Of a stretch of DNA of 40,985 nucleotides, positions 19,583-27,867 are shown one piece after another. This stretch comes from Pseudomonadota bacterium (lineage in GTDB: Bacteria; Pseudomonadota; Gammaproteobacteria; Burkholderiales; Burkholderiaceae_D), in contig JAEXJM010000043.1 in the NCBI GenBank assembly GCA_023449275.1, positions 1 through 40,985 on the forward strand, given 5' to 3'. A program made the position numbers and the translations under genes. The notes under the pieces were generated by a model. That model made no database searches, was not told where the DNA came from, and worked only from the letters and a program-made list of their open reading frames with translations. Every line of letters starts with the position of its first letter. Positions within the stretch are counted from its first letter, which is position 1.

Positions 19583-20341
19583 ATGAAAAACTACTGGCTT
19601 CGCAGCATGTATATTGCTGTCCCGACCTGTCTGGCCCTGGCATCCCTGTGTTCCGCAGCTCATGCCGACACCTTCACCATAGGTGCAGGAACCCATTATG
19701 CCAACACGCCATACAAAAAATACAACAATCACGGTGAATTCATGCCGGTCATCATGTATGACAGTGACCGTTTTTATATTGATGATGACGTTGCAGGGGT
19801 TTATATCGTCAAAAACAATACCCATGAAGTCGATTTCGGTATCGGCATCACCGATCTGGAATTCAACAACGACCATGCCAGCGGGGTCATGCGGAAATTG
19901 CGTACACGCAAGATAACGGCAATGGCCAGCCTGAATTACCAGTACAAGACGAACTACGGCAATTTCTTCACTTCCTTCGCCGCCGACGTACTCGACAGGC
20001 ACAACGGCTTTACGGCAGACGCCAGTTATGAAGCGCCTTTCCAGATCGGAAGGCTGGGCGTCGCCATCCGGGGCGGATTCCAGTGGCAAAGTTCGAAATA
20101 CAATCAATATTATTTCGGCATCAGCAAGGAAGAATCCCGGTTTACCGGACTTCCATCATATAATCCCGGCAGCACTGTTTCCCCATATATAGATGTATCG
20201 ACCATGTATTCCATTACGAAAAACTGGGGAATCTTCCTGACAGGCCGTTATGAAAGAATGCCCTCCGAAATCAAGGACAGCCCGATGGTATCCCGTTCGG
20301 GCAATCTCGTCATTGAAAGCGGGATAGCCTATTCATTTTAA
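19583..20341 (+). CDS. MipA/OmpV-family outer-membrane protein
   Basis: MipA/OmpV proteins are small outer-membrane beta-barrels; E. coli MipA scaffolds murein enzymes, and others respond to osmolarity or antimicrobial stress. The 252-residue precursor has a signal peptide of about 29 residues ending CSAAHA before DTFTIGAG. The start of the mature protein, YANTPYKKYNNHGEFMPVI, is the family hallmark. Alternating amphipathic strands follow and the chain ends in Phe (IAYSF), as usual for barrel insertion by BAM. It is a single gene with its own terminator. The ribosome site is weak. Its function here cannot be refined further. Confidence 0.85.
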   Translation: MKNYWLRSMYIAVPTCLALASLCSAAHADTFTIGAGTHYANTPYKKYNNHGEFMPVIMYDSDRFYIDDDVAGVYIVKNNTHEVDFGIGITDLEFNNDHASGVMRKLRTRKITAMASLNYQYKTNYGNFFTSFAADVLDRHNGFTADASYEAPFQIGRLGVAIRGGFQWQSSKYNQYYFGISKEESRFTGLPSYNPGSTVSPYIDVSTMYSITKNWGIFLTGRYERMPSEIKDSPMVSRSGNLVIESGIAYSF

Positions 20342-20352
20342 AGAAATCCATA

Positions 20353-20391
20353 AAAAAACGGGAGCGTCCCGAACCGGACGTTCCCGTTTTT
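20353..20391. terminator. Bidirectional terminator
   Basis: A long stem, ACGGGAGCGTCC with GGACGTTCCCGT (one mismatch), is flanked by A and T runs on both sides, so it works on either strand. It follows mipA by about a dozen bases on the plus strand. On the minus strand it follows the end of the pseudogene at 20405 by a similar distance. Confidence 0.88.
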
Positions 20392-20404
20392 CATGCCTGA
20401 CTTC

Positions 20405-21042
20405 TTACCAGTCGTCGTGCTGCTCAGGTATTGGTTTTGCACGGGCCGGCTTTCTGGCAGACACCGTTTTTCTGTTGCGAGACTGAACTCTTTCCGGCAT
20501 CACGCCAGACGTATTCACCGGACGAACAGGCACCGAAGCAACCTCCTGACCAGCAACGCTCCCGGCTGGACATTGGCCAGATCACCTGAACGTTTTCAGG
20601 CACGCCATACGACAGTTCCGGAATGACCCGATTGATGACTACTTCACAACACGGGTTTTCCGTTCTGCCCGGTAATTGGCCAGTTTGCGGATCTTTCCGG
20701 CTTCCTGTAATACCTTGTACTTCGCAATCCTCCCTGCTGGGTGGGAGACGATTACCCCGGCGAAAGCCTGTCCCTATACGGTGGTCGCACTTTCTGTCCC
20801 GCGAGTCAACTCCACGTCAATCTGCACCGTGACCTGTTTTAACGTATTATATCGGTCGCCAATGACTTGGCCCTAATGTCGTTCACCTGTGATATTACGG
20901 TTTTACATACATCGTTAATTGCAGTTCCCTATCCCCTGACAGTGGTATCAACAAATTCGATTTTTCCGATATCAGGCCAGACACTTGCTGAAAATTCCAG
21001 TATCCGTTTATAACGGCATCCTTGAGTCCAGGCAACTCTCAT
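20405..21042 (-). pseudogene. Heavily frameshifted pseudogene of unknown family, downstream of the choloylglycine hydrolase gene
   Basis: No intact gene occupies this 700-base gap, but the minus strand reads as protein in successive frames. An ATG at 21042, three bases after the hydrolase stop, opens EFSASVWPDIGKIEFVDTT. Next come RYNTLKQVTVQIDVELTRG, a stop, then GQAFAGVIVSHPAGRIAKYK and EAGKIRKLANYRAERKTRV. A shift leads to VINRVIPELSYGVPENVQVI, and another to VAGQEVASVPVRPVNTSGVM and a basic, Pro/Arg-rich tail ending PEQHDDW and TAA at 20407-20405. The terminator at 20353-20391 sits just after that stop, as expected for a real gene end. One of the frames (20424-20816) is stop-free for 130 codons but lacks a start. 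I cannot name the family. Confidence 0.5.
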
Positions 21043-21045
21043 CTC

Positions 21046-22143
21046 CTAGAGTGCATCAAGAAATGGGAGCGGTTTCGACTCTCTGAAATAAGAAGACATT
21101 TCTCCTGAATAAGTCTGGCTGGACTGGAGATCGAGTTTTTTGACCGGCGCCCCTTTTGAAAAATCGACTTTGTCAAAAGAGACCCAGATGACATTCGGTC
21201 TTGTCGCGGAATCGAAGTAGTATATCCGGTTCTTCTGATCCGCTATGGTTCTCCAGATGGTAGAGGAAAGATTGGGCTTGTCCGGAATGGAAATTCCCAA
21301 GGGGACACTGACGGCACGTGAAATACTCATCACCTGCGCGACTGCCTGATAGTCATACGATTTCCCCGGGACGGCACCGATGTAATTGGGGTCGGTTTTT
21401 TTCGGGATGGCATCCAGATAGAACGACGCCCTTGCAAACCGGTCGGAAGCACGATTCGTTCCGGGAAGAAATGTGAAACCGCCAATTTCTTTCCAATAAT
21501 CGTTAATGGCCAGTTGCTGGTTGTAAACAGGTGAGTTGGTCAGGACTTTATATTCCCGGCCATGATAAATATTGAGCTTGCCATTGACGTATTCGAAAAT
21601 GGCGGAATCGCCCGTTTTATCCGAAATGGACAAGTGCAAAGTGGGTTTCGAACCATTTGGAATGATTTTGGAGAAGACCAGCTGCAAGGGATTTTTCTGC
21701 TGGGCGGCAACCGCTTCATCAACCGTGGCGTAATTATCCAGAAAATACTGGAGCCAGAGGCTTATGGCGAGAACCTTGGTATTGGGTGCAGGCTTTCCGT
21801 AATCGGACTCAGCGAGAAACAGCAGATTGCCGACCAGTCCTTTTTCATTCATTCCGTCCGTACTGGCCAGACCGTATCCTGAAGTGATGACGCTGCCATA
21901 TCGGGATTCCCAGTTTATCGAATTCGGGCCGGCCAATCCCTGACGTTGTATCCCTCTTGGAAAAATCCACAGATCGGATTTCATATCCTCCTTCCAGTCC
22001 ATGTTTCGTCCAGTCGCCACCATGTTCTGTTCGCCAACGTACAGAATACGGGTACAGGCAAACGCCGACAGGTTTGTCATCAGACTGCCTGCTGCCGTCA
22101 ACAAACCCAGAATCAGAACGGAAATCTTTTTTTTGCAAGTCAT
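21046..22143 (-). CDS. Secreted choloylglycine hydrolase / penicillin V acylase family protein
   Basis: Ntn hydrolases of this family cleave linear amides: conjugated bile salts, penicillin V or N-acyl homoserine lactones. The product (365 aa) has a signal peptide (KKKISVLILGLLTAAGSLM) ending AFA. Cys30 follows directly in CTRILYVGEQN, so signal-peptide cleavage would expose the N-terminal nucleophile. Other family features are GRNMDWKEDM (Arg/Asp of the active site) and STDGMNEKGLVGNLLFL. NSPVYNQQLAIN carries the Asn region and ASDRFARASFY a conserved Arg. I chose the ATG at 22143 because GGGGA precedes it. The frame is open to 22266, but those 41 residues are basic and unlike the family. 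The preferred substrate cannot be read from sequence. Confidence 0.88.
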   Translation of the reverse strand: MTCKKKISVLILGLLTAAGSLMTNLSAFACTRILYVGEQNMVATGRNMDWKEDMKSDLWIFPRGIQRQGLAGPNSINWESRYGSVITSGYGLASTDGMNEKGLVGNLLFLAESDYGKPAPNTKVLAISLWLQYFLDNYATVDEAVAAQQKNPLQLVFSKIIPNGSKPTLHLSISDKTGDSAIFEYVNGKLNIYHGREYKVLTNSPVYNQQLAINDYWKEIGGFTFLPGTNRASDRFARASFYLDAIPKKTDPNYIGAVPGKSYDYQAVAQVMSISRAVSVPLGISIPDKPNLSSTIWRTIADQKNRIYYFDSATRPNVIWVSFDKVDFSKGAPVKKLDLQSSQTYSGEMSSYFRESKPLPFLDAL

Positions 22144-22382
22144 GTTTTTCCCCGGTAAAGTCTGTATCACGCGTGTCTTTTTTATAATCCTGTGTCTGAT
22201 GATGCATACATAAAAAATTCCGGCTTTTACTTTTATCAATATCTTTCTTCTTTTTATCATTCTCATCCATATCTGGTATCCTTTATGGGTGCATTGCGAC
22301 GCACTTTATCGGTTATTGATGCCATCCTGAATTGCAAATTTCATTTCAACCGACAGCGAATTCCGTTTACAAGGACCCCGCC

Positions 22383-22886
22383 ATGAAACGTATTCTTTTT
22401 GTTTTCTTTATTACCCTGTTTTCCGCAACAATCCATGCAGCTCCGGTGCAGGATGCTTCCATCGAAAAACTGCTGACATTGACTGAAGCGAGAAAACTGC
22501 ACGAATCGATCATTTCCGATTCCGACGAACTCATCGACTCATCCATAAGACCGATAATAAATCGTGAAAAAATGACACCTGAACAACAGGCCTCGATGGA
22601 TTCCTTTTTTACGAAATACAAGGCGATCATCAAGGATGAACTTTCCTGGAACAAGATGCTGCCTTCCTATATCCAGATTTATCGTGAAACCTTCACTGAC
22701 CAGGAACTGAATGAACTGATCGCTTTCTATGAATCGCCTACAGGACAAATGTTCGTCAAAAAAACGCCTGTCATTCTCGATAAGACATCCAGAATCATGC
22801 AGCGGAAAATGGTATCCATTCTGACCAGAATGGATAGTGCCCTGACTGAAACCATGAAGGAAATGTCCAAATTACGCCAAAACTGA
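22383..22886 (+). CDS. DUF2059 periplasmic protein
   Basis: A 167-residue protein with a signal peptide (ILFVFFITLFSATIHA, cleavage before APVQD). The helical DUF2059 domain follows, whose marks are IQIYRETFTDQELNELIAFY and SPTGQMFVKKTPVI. These proteins are common in proteobacteria and of unknown function; they are thought to be periplasmic. AAGGA lies six bases before the ATG at 22383; the frame opens earlier, but without a signal-like start. It is divergent from the hydrolase and only 27 bases upstream of the next membrane protein gene, so the two may be cotranscribed. Confidence 0.85.
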   Translation: MKRILFVFFITLFSATIHAAPVQDASIEKLLTLTEARKLHESIISDSDELIDSSIRPIINREKMTPEQQASMDSFFTKYKAIIKDELSWNKMLPSYIQIYRETFTDQELNELIAFYESPTGQMFVKKTPVILDKTSRIMQRKMVSILTRMDSALTETMKEMSKLRQN

Positions 22887-22913
22887 CCGGACGAAGCAAA
22901 AACCGCACATAGA

Positions 22914-23453
22914 ATGCCGACTGTTTTCTCCCATGCTGCCGTCCCGCTCTCACCCGGTCTGGGACTCGGCAAAGCAATGATTTCCAGCAGGCTGCTGATA
23001 GCGGGTATCGCAGCCTCTGTCATTCCCGATCTGGACGGCATTTCATTCTGGACGGGAATTCCGTACGCATCCGCTTTCGGACACCGGGGATTCACACATT
23101 CCCTGCTGTTCGTTCTGTTCTGTGGCTTGTTGGCAAGCCTGTTTCATCGTTTTCTGAAGACAAAAGCGGCAACGGCATTCCTGTTTATCGGAGGAACCGT
23201 TCTGTCCCATATCATTCTGGACACATTGACTAATGGCGGACTGGGAACAGCCCTTTTGTGGCCGTATTCGAACGGAAGATTTTTTCTGCCGTTCAGGCCG
23301 ATTGAAGTGTCGCCTGTCACCGTTGCCCGGTTTCTGTCGGGCCGGGGCCTTCAGGTTCTGTTATCCGAATTGAAATGGGTATGGTTTCCGATGACAGCCG
23401 TCTTCATACTGCTGTTGTCAATTCGCCGGTTTGCCAAAACAAAACGCACCTGA
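22914..23453 (+). CDS. YdjM-like membrane-bound metal-dependent hydrolase family protein (DUF457)
   Basis: A 179-residue inner-membrane protein. Family marks are the N-terminal FSHAAVPL, SVIPDLDGI near residue 38, GHRGFTHSLLFVLFC near 58 (the HRGxTHS metal site) and VLSHIILDTLTNGG near 100. Several membrane helices surround these His/Asp residues. E. coli YdjM is LexA-regulated, but I find no LexA box upstream here. It follows the DUF2059 gene by 27 bases and converges on the zinc-ribbon gene. A large hairpin covers its stop codon. The biochemical activity of the family is not established. Confidence 0.85.
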   Translation: MPTVFSHAAVPLSPGLGLGKAMISSRLLIAGIAASVIPDLDGISFWTGIPYASAFGHRGFTHSLLFVLFCGLLASLFHRFLKTKAATAFLFIGGTVLSHIILDTLTNGGLGTALLWPYSNGRFFLPFRPIEVSPVTVARFLSGRGLQVLLSELKWVWFPMTAVFILLLSIRRFAKTKRT

Positions 23454-23479
23454 TTGAGACAAGCTCAATACAGGTGCGT
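23444..23479. terminator. Large hairpin between convergent genes
   Basis: ACGCACCTGATTGAG and CTCAATACAGGTGCGT pair over 15 bases with a single bulged A and a five-base loop. It includes the stop codon of the YdjM-like gene and lies 18 bases from the end of the convergent zinc-ribbon gene. There is no T run, so a structural 3' end or a Rho-independent-like pause in both directions is inferred. Confidence 0.5.
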
Positions 23480-23497
23480 CAGGCAACCGGGCTATAT

Positions 23498-23989
23498 TCA
23501 GTTCAGCACACTGCCATCAATCTCGACCGGACGCATGGTCTTGCCACTGCAGAACAGTTTCCACCCCGCATCCGACTGGTCCAGTTCGCCATCCACAAAA
23601 GAGGCTTTGCTTTTTCTCGGTTTTCCCTGTTTATCTGTCTCGCCATACTGGAAACACAATACAGTGCCATCTTCATTGGATAATACTGAATCCAGTTTCA
23701 TCGAGGCAGGATTGTCAATACGTGTCCTCAACAGCAACGCCGCCGTAACAGCCCTTCTCTGAAGTTTCTCGTAATGCCTTTCCTGTTCGATTTCTTCATA
23801 GGGTTTCTCTACCTCATCCATCTGGAGATAATAACCCAGCCCGAAACCCGCCATGATTAGCAGCATGACCGCCAGCAATATCAGCCTGATCCGTTTTCCT
23901 CTTTTAGGCCCCAAAGAATCACAGCGTGGGCATTTCAAAATATCTTCATCAATTTCCTCGCCGCAAACCTTACACTTCACTATTGCCAT
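23498..23989 (-). CDS. Zinc-ribbon membrane protein of unknown function
   Basis: A 163-residue protein. It starts with a zinc ribbon (CKVCGEEI, then CPRCDS, a CxxC-x10-CxxC pair within the first 25 residues) and a basic patch. One membrane helix (LILLAVMLLIMAGFGLGYY) follows, then a charged region and a soluble domain with RRAVTAALLLRTRIDNPASM and QYGETDKQGKPRKSKASFVDG. The order suggests an N-terminal ribbon in the cytoplasm and a periplasmic C-terminal domain. I do not recognise the family beyond the ribbon. The ribosome site is weak. It is a single gene between the YdjM-like gene and a methyltransferase on its own strand. Confidence 0.75.
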   Translation of the reverse strand: MAIVKCKVCGEEIDEDILKCPRCDSLGPKRGKRIRLILLAVMLLIMAGFGLGYYLQMDEVEKPYEEIEQERHYEKLQRRAVTAALLLRTRIDNPASMKLDSVLSNEDGTVLCFQYGETDKQGKPRKSKASFVDGELDQSDAGWKLFCSGKTMRPVEIDGSVLN

Positions 23990-24058
23990 AAGTACACAAT
24001 CCGTATTCAGTTGAAGAAAGTGCTAGTATATCAATTAATGTCTGCAAAACGACGCTTC

Positions 24059-24694
24059 TTATTCCGTTTTTCGGGCAATCATGCCGATCAGTCCCGACAT
24101 ACCGGTATGTCGTGCACCTTCACTGATAAAAGCATCATAGCTTTTCAGTTCCAGAATATCGAGTACACCAAAACTGTCACGAAGCATCTCTTCCGTATAA
24201 AGATGTTCAACGATACTCGGCCCCCCTGTCTTGTATTCCAGCTGTTTCGGTGTATAGCCCTGCAAAATCAGCAAGCCACCTTTTTTCAGGGTTCTGATGC
24301 AATTGGCAAACAGGCGCGTACGCATATTCGGCGTGGCGAACTGAACGAAAATCACGACAACAATATCGTATTTCTCATCCTCCCAGGCCCACTCATCCAC
24401 TCCACTGACGAAAAAATTGACGGCAACCTTTTTTTCAGCAGCGAGTTTTTTCGCTTTTCCGACAGCCTTTTCAGACAGGTCAAAAGCATCTACATCCATT
24501 CCCAGTTCTGCCGCCCAGACACTGTTTCTGCCTTCTCCATCCGCAACCATCAACACCTTTTGTCCTGTTTTGAAATAATCTCTTTTATCCACGAGGTAAT
24601 CGTTCGGCTCAATGCCGAAAATATATTCAGGACTGTCGAAAATTTCATTCCAGACCCTGGCTGGCTTGCTGGCATCACGGCTTGGCTTGTTCAT
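24059..24694 (-). CDS. Class I SAM-dependent methyltransferase
   Basis: A 211-residue cytoplasmic protein with a Rossmann methyltransferase fold. Motif I is VLMVADGEGRNSVWAAELG near residue 50 (the G-x-G SAM loop reads DGEGRNS), motif II AFDLSEKAVGKAKKLA, and motif IV KYDIVVVIFVQFA. The post-motif is LKKGGLLILQGYTPKQL. The N-terminus WNEIFDSPEYIFGIEPNDYL resembles the TehB-like and thiopurine-like groups that act on small molecules. The target is unknown. It lies 69 bases from the zinc-ribbon gene on the same strand. Confidence 0.85.
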   Translation of the reverse strand: MNKPSRDASKPARVWNEIFDSPEYIFGIEPNDYLVDKRDYFKTGQKVLMVADGEGRNSVWAAELGMDVDAFDLSEKAVGKAKKLAAEKKVAVNFFVSGVDEWAWEDEKYDIVVVIFVQFATPNMRTRLFANCIRTLKKGGLLILQGYTPKQLEYKTGGPSIVEHLYTEEMLRDSFGVLDILELKSYDAFISEGARHTGMSGLIGMIARKTE

Positions 24695-24810
24695 GCTTTT
24701 CAGATCATCAAAAAATGAAAGGGAAGTATTCGATCAGATTAATACGAAAATCATCTTTTTTCCATTCAAAAAGACTTTTTCAGAACAGGAAATCCGGTAT
24801 ATGAAGACAA

Positions 24811-24846
24811 ACGAAAAAACGCCGGGGATACCGGCGTTCTTCGTTT
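24811..24846 (-). terminator. Terminator after the small charged ORF
   Basis: Read on the minus strand, AACGCCGG, a five-base loop and CCGGCGTT form a perfect stem followed by a T run. The outer arms (ACGAA/TTCGT) extend it. It starts 10 bases after the stop of the 57-residue ORF. Confidence 0.85.
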
Positions 24847-24856
24847 GAGGCTCATG

Positions 24857-25030
24857 TCAATGCAAATCTTTTCGGGGTGAATGCTTGGCATTTTCCTGAA
24901 ATTCAGCATTCTGTCCCTGACGGCGATCAGGTGTTCCACGCGGTTTGGAACGTCGTTCCGCCACACGTCTTTCCCGGAATTCATTCAACTCCAGGCTGGC
25001 TTTTTCATATAAATCTTTCGGCTTGTCCAT
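24857..25030 (-). CDS. Small, highly charged protein of unknown function
   Basis: A 57-residue product from the ATG at 25030, which has GGGGA seven bases upstream. The sequence is rich in Arg, Lys and Glu (for example FRERRVAERRSKPRGTPDRR) with no membrane segment or cysteine. The frame stays open to 25102, but the stronger ribosome site supports the shorter form. It has its own downstream terminator, which argues that it is a real gene. I do not recognise the family; nucleic-acid or ribosome association is only a guess from the charge. Confidence 0.6.
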   Translation of the reverse strand: MDKPKDLYEKASLELNEFRERRVAERRSKPRGTPDRRQGQNAEFQENAKHSPRKDLH

Positions 25031-25195
25031 CTTGTCATCCCCATCTTCCAAAATATAAGAGATCTTCATCATTTGTTGAAATCGAGAGGCTATATGAGCC
25101 ATAAATGATTTCCCCTGATCAACATATTAACGTCGGATTCATTGCCGGCATTTGAAATGGATCAAATGTTTTATCTATTTCCTTTCATCAATATT

Positions 25196-27652
25196 TCAAA
25201 TGTCGATGGGTTCCACATTCCAGATGTTACGTGCATATTCCGAAATGGCTCGGTCTGCTGAGAAATACCCGATACCAGACACATTGGCAATCGCTTTCGT
25301 ATCCCAGCGGATTGCCTGGCGATACAACGTATCGACCTGCCTCTGTGTCGCGATATAACTTTCATAATCCGCCAGCACCAGATAACGGTCCCCGTAATTG
25401 ATCAGTGAATCGTAAATCGCCCTGAACCGTCCCGGCTCGTCAGGTGAAAAGAACCCGTCCCGAATCTGATCGAGCGCCTGTTTCAAATCAGGTATCCGCT
25501 CATAATACTCGCGAGGCTGGTAGTTGTTCTTTTTGATTTCCTCGACCTGCTCCGCCGTATTGCCAAAAATGAAAATATTGTCCGAACCGACACGCTCCAT
25601 GATCTCGATATTGGCACCGTCCAGAGTACCGATCGTCAACGCACCGTTCGCAGCCAGTTTCATGTTGCCTGTCCCGGACGCTTCAGTACCTGCCATCGAG
25701 ATCTGTTCGGACAGATCCGCTGCCGGGATGATCATTTCCGCAAGACTGACGCCATAATTCGGGATGAAAACGACTTTCAGTTTGTCGCCGATATCCTTGT
25801 CGTTATTGACCCTGACGGCGACATCGTTGATAAGCTTGATAATGTCCTTGGCCATCTGGTAAGCCGAAGCGGCCTTGCCTGCGAAAATGATCGAACGGGG
25901 TACCCAGTTGACATCCGGATTGGCCTTGATCTGGTTATAACGGGTAATGACATGCAAGACATTCAGCAACTGTCGCTTGTATTCGTGAATCCGCTTGATC
26001 TGCACGTCGAACAGGGAATCCGGATTCAGATTGACGTTCAGGACATTCCGTACCCACCTGGCCAGCTTTTGCTTGTTCTGCCGCTTGACCGCCTTGAAGC
26101 TGCCAAGGAAAGCGGGATCGTTCGCATAAGGCTTCAAACGCCCGATTTCCTCGAATTCGCGTCGCCAGTTCTTGCCGATCCGGTCATCGATCAATTCGGA
26201 CAATAAAGGATTGGCCTGAGACAACCACCGGCGTGGCGTAATGCCGTTTGTGACGTTCGTGAACCGCTCTGGAAATATTCTGGCGAAATCGGCAAAAATC
26301 GATTCCTTCATCAATTCCGAATGCAATTCGGATACGCCGTTGACCTTGTGGCTTGCGACGACAGCCAGATAAGCCATACGAACCCGGCGTTCGCCTGCTT
26401 CATCGATCAGTGAAACCCGGCGCAACAGGTCGTTGTCGTTTTCGAACTTTTGCGCAACCATCGACAGGAACTCGTTATTGATGTCGAAAATGATCATCAA
26501 ATGGCGTGGCAGGATACGGCCCAGCATTTCGACTGTCCAGGTTTCCAGTGCCTCGCTCATCAGCGTATGGTTGGTATATGAGAAAATCTGCTGTGCCAGA
26601 GACCAGGCCTGCCTGAAGGTGATGCCCTGTTCATCGACAAGAATACGGATCAGTTCAGGAACGGCAAGGACCGGATGGGTATCATTCAGATGAATGGAAA
26701 TCGTCTCAGCCAGATTGTCGAAACTGGCATGATTGAGTTGATGGCGCCGGATCAGATCCTGCAGGCTCGCCGATACAAAGAAATATTCCTGCATCAGGCG
26801 CAATTCACGGCCCGAAGCTGTCGAGTCGTCCGGATAGAGCACGCGCGTCACGTTTTCAGACATGTTCTTCGCTTCAACTGCCGCGGCGTAATTGCCCTTG
26901 TTGAAAGCGGACAGGTTGATTTCCGAAGTGGCCTTGGCCGACCACAGACGCAACGTCGTCGCGCATTCGGTATCGTACCCCGGAATGATCGTATCGTACG
27001 CCATGGCAAGTACACGATGTGAATCCACCCAGCGCACCCTGCCGTTCTGCTGTTCGACATGACCGCCGTACCGGACATTGAACTGCAATTCCGGACGCGG
27101 GAATTCCCATGGATTGCCACGGGTCAGGAGCCAGTAATCCGGCGTTTCGACCTGGTACCCATCAACGATTTCCTGTTTGAACATCCCGTAGTCGTAACGG
27201 ATGCCATAGCCGATATTGGCAATATTCAGGGTTGCCATAGCATCCAGAAAACAGGCGGCAAGCCGTCCCAGACCACCATTGCCCAAAGCTGCATCCGGCT
27301 CGTAATTGACGATTTCCTCCATATCGACAGCCAGATCCCGCAAGGCTTCTTCCATGTCTTCCCGGATATCGAGACACTCGAGAGCATTCTGGAAAGTACG
27401 ACCGATCAGAAATTCCATGGAAAGGTAATAGACGACTTTGCCGTTTTGCGTATAGTAGGCCGTGTTGGATTTCATCCAGCGTTCAACCAGCCTGTTGCGG
27501 ACTGCCAGTTCAGCCGCCAGCAGCCAGTCACCACGAGTTGCTGTCAGGGGAATTTTGCCTGTTCTGTAGCGCAGATTATTCGATATGGAACGCTTCAGGG
27601 CTTCCACATCACTGGCCAGATATCCTTCGTGCAAAGGCTTTTCCATACTCAT
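25196..27652 (-). CDS. glgP: Glycogen phosphorylase
   Basis: It releases glucose-1-phosphate from the non-reducing ends of glycogen with PLP as cofactor. The 818-residue protein shows family marks throughout: YYLSMEFLIGRTFQNAL near 75, the glycine-rich DAALGNGGLGRLAACFLDA near 120, IHLNDTHPVLAVPELIR near 330 and VKRIHEYKRQLLN-like DVQIKRIHEYKRQLLNVL near 560. The PLP lysine, near residue 665, lies in GTGNMKLAANGALTIGT. The length matches E. coli GlgP (815 aa). It is the last gene of the locus, 215 bases after glgA, with a possible promoter of its own. Confidence 0.96.
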   Translation of the reverse strand: MSMEKPLHEGYLASDVEALKRSISNNLRYRTGKIPLTATRGDWLLAAELAVRNRLVERWMKSNTAYYTQNGKVVYYLSMEFLIGRTFQNALECLDIREDMEEALRDLAVDMEEIVNYEPDAALGNGGLGRLAACFLDAMATLNIANIGYGIRYDYGMFKQEIVDGYQVETPDYWLLTRGNPWEFPRPELQFNVRYGGHVEQQNGRVRWVDSHRVLAMAYDTIIPGYDTECATTLRLWSAKATSEINLSAFNKGNYAAAVEAKNMSENVTRVLYPDDSTASGRELRLMQEYFFVSASLQDLIRRHQLNHASFDNLAETISIHLNDTHPVLAVPELIRILVDEQGITFRQAWSLAQQIFSYTNHTLMSEALETWTVEMLGRILPRHLMIIFDINNEFLSMVAQKFENDNDLLRRVSLIDEAGERRVRMAYLAVVASHKVNGVSELHSELMKESIFADFARIFPERFTNVTNGITPRRWLSQANPLLSELIDDRIGKNWRREFEEIGRLKPYANDPAFLGSFKAVKRQNKQKLARWVRNVLNVNLNPDSLFDVQIKRIHEYKRQLLNVLHVITRYNQIKANPDVNWVPRSIIFAGKAASAYQMAKDIIKLINDVAVRVNNDKDIGDKLKVVFIPNYGVSLAEMIIPAADLSEQISMAGTEASGTGNMKLAANGALTIGTLDGANIEIMERVGSDNIFIFGNTAEQVEEIKKNNYQPREYYERIPDLKQALDQIRDGFFSPDEPGRFRAIYDSLINYGDRYLVLADYESYIATQRQVDTLYRQAIRWDTKAIANVSGIGYFSADRAISEYARNIWNVEPIDI

Positions 27653-27769
27653 ACTTTCTCCAAATAAATCCGGGACAAAAAACGCTTGTGACAGCGGCCC
27701 CCTGAAACGGCAACCCGTTACACGGGCAAACGGAAAAAAGATTCACTTATCTTGCAGTGCATGGTAATG

Positions 27770-27799
27770 AATATAACCGCTCACGCGGTTTCCCTGCAA
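27770..27799 (-). promoter_or_regulatory. Candidate internal promoter for glgP
   Basis: On the minus strand TTGCAG (27799-27794) and TATATT (27775-27770) are separated by 18 bases in the glgA-glgP gap. The spacer is itself a small hairpin (AACCGC/GCGGTT). It would allow glgP to be expressed apart from the synthetic genes. Prediction by eye only. Confidence 0.35.
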
Positions 27800-27867
27800 G
27801 TGAAAACACAGGCAATCACATACAAAATCGATGCAATTCAGCATCTTTTCAAGAAAGATCGCGCAAT

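Noticed and set aside
22887..22913. LexA control of the YdjM-like gene, as in E. coli
   Set aside because: No CTGT-N8-ACAG site was found before this gene or before the DUF2059 gene upstream.
24011..24718. 235-codon open frame on the plus strand opposite the methyltransferase
   Set aside because: The minus strand carries complete SAM-methyltransferase motifs, and the plus frame has no family features or ribosome site.
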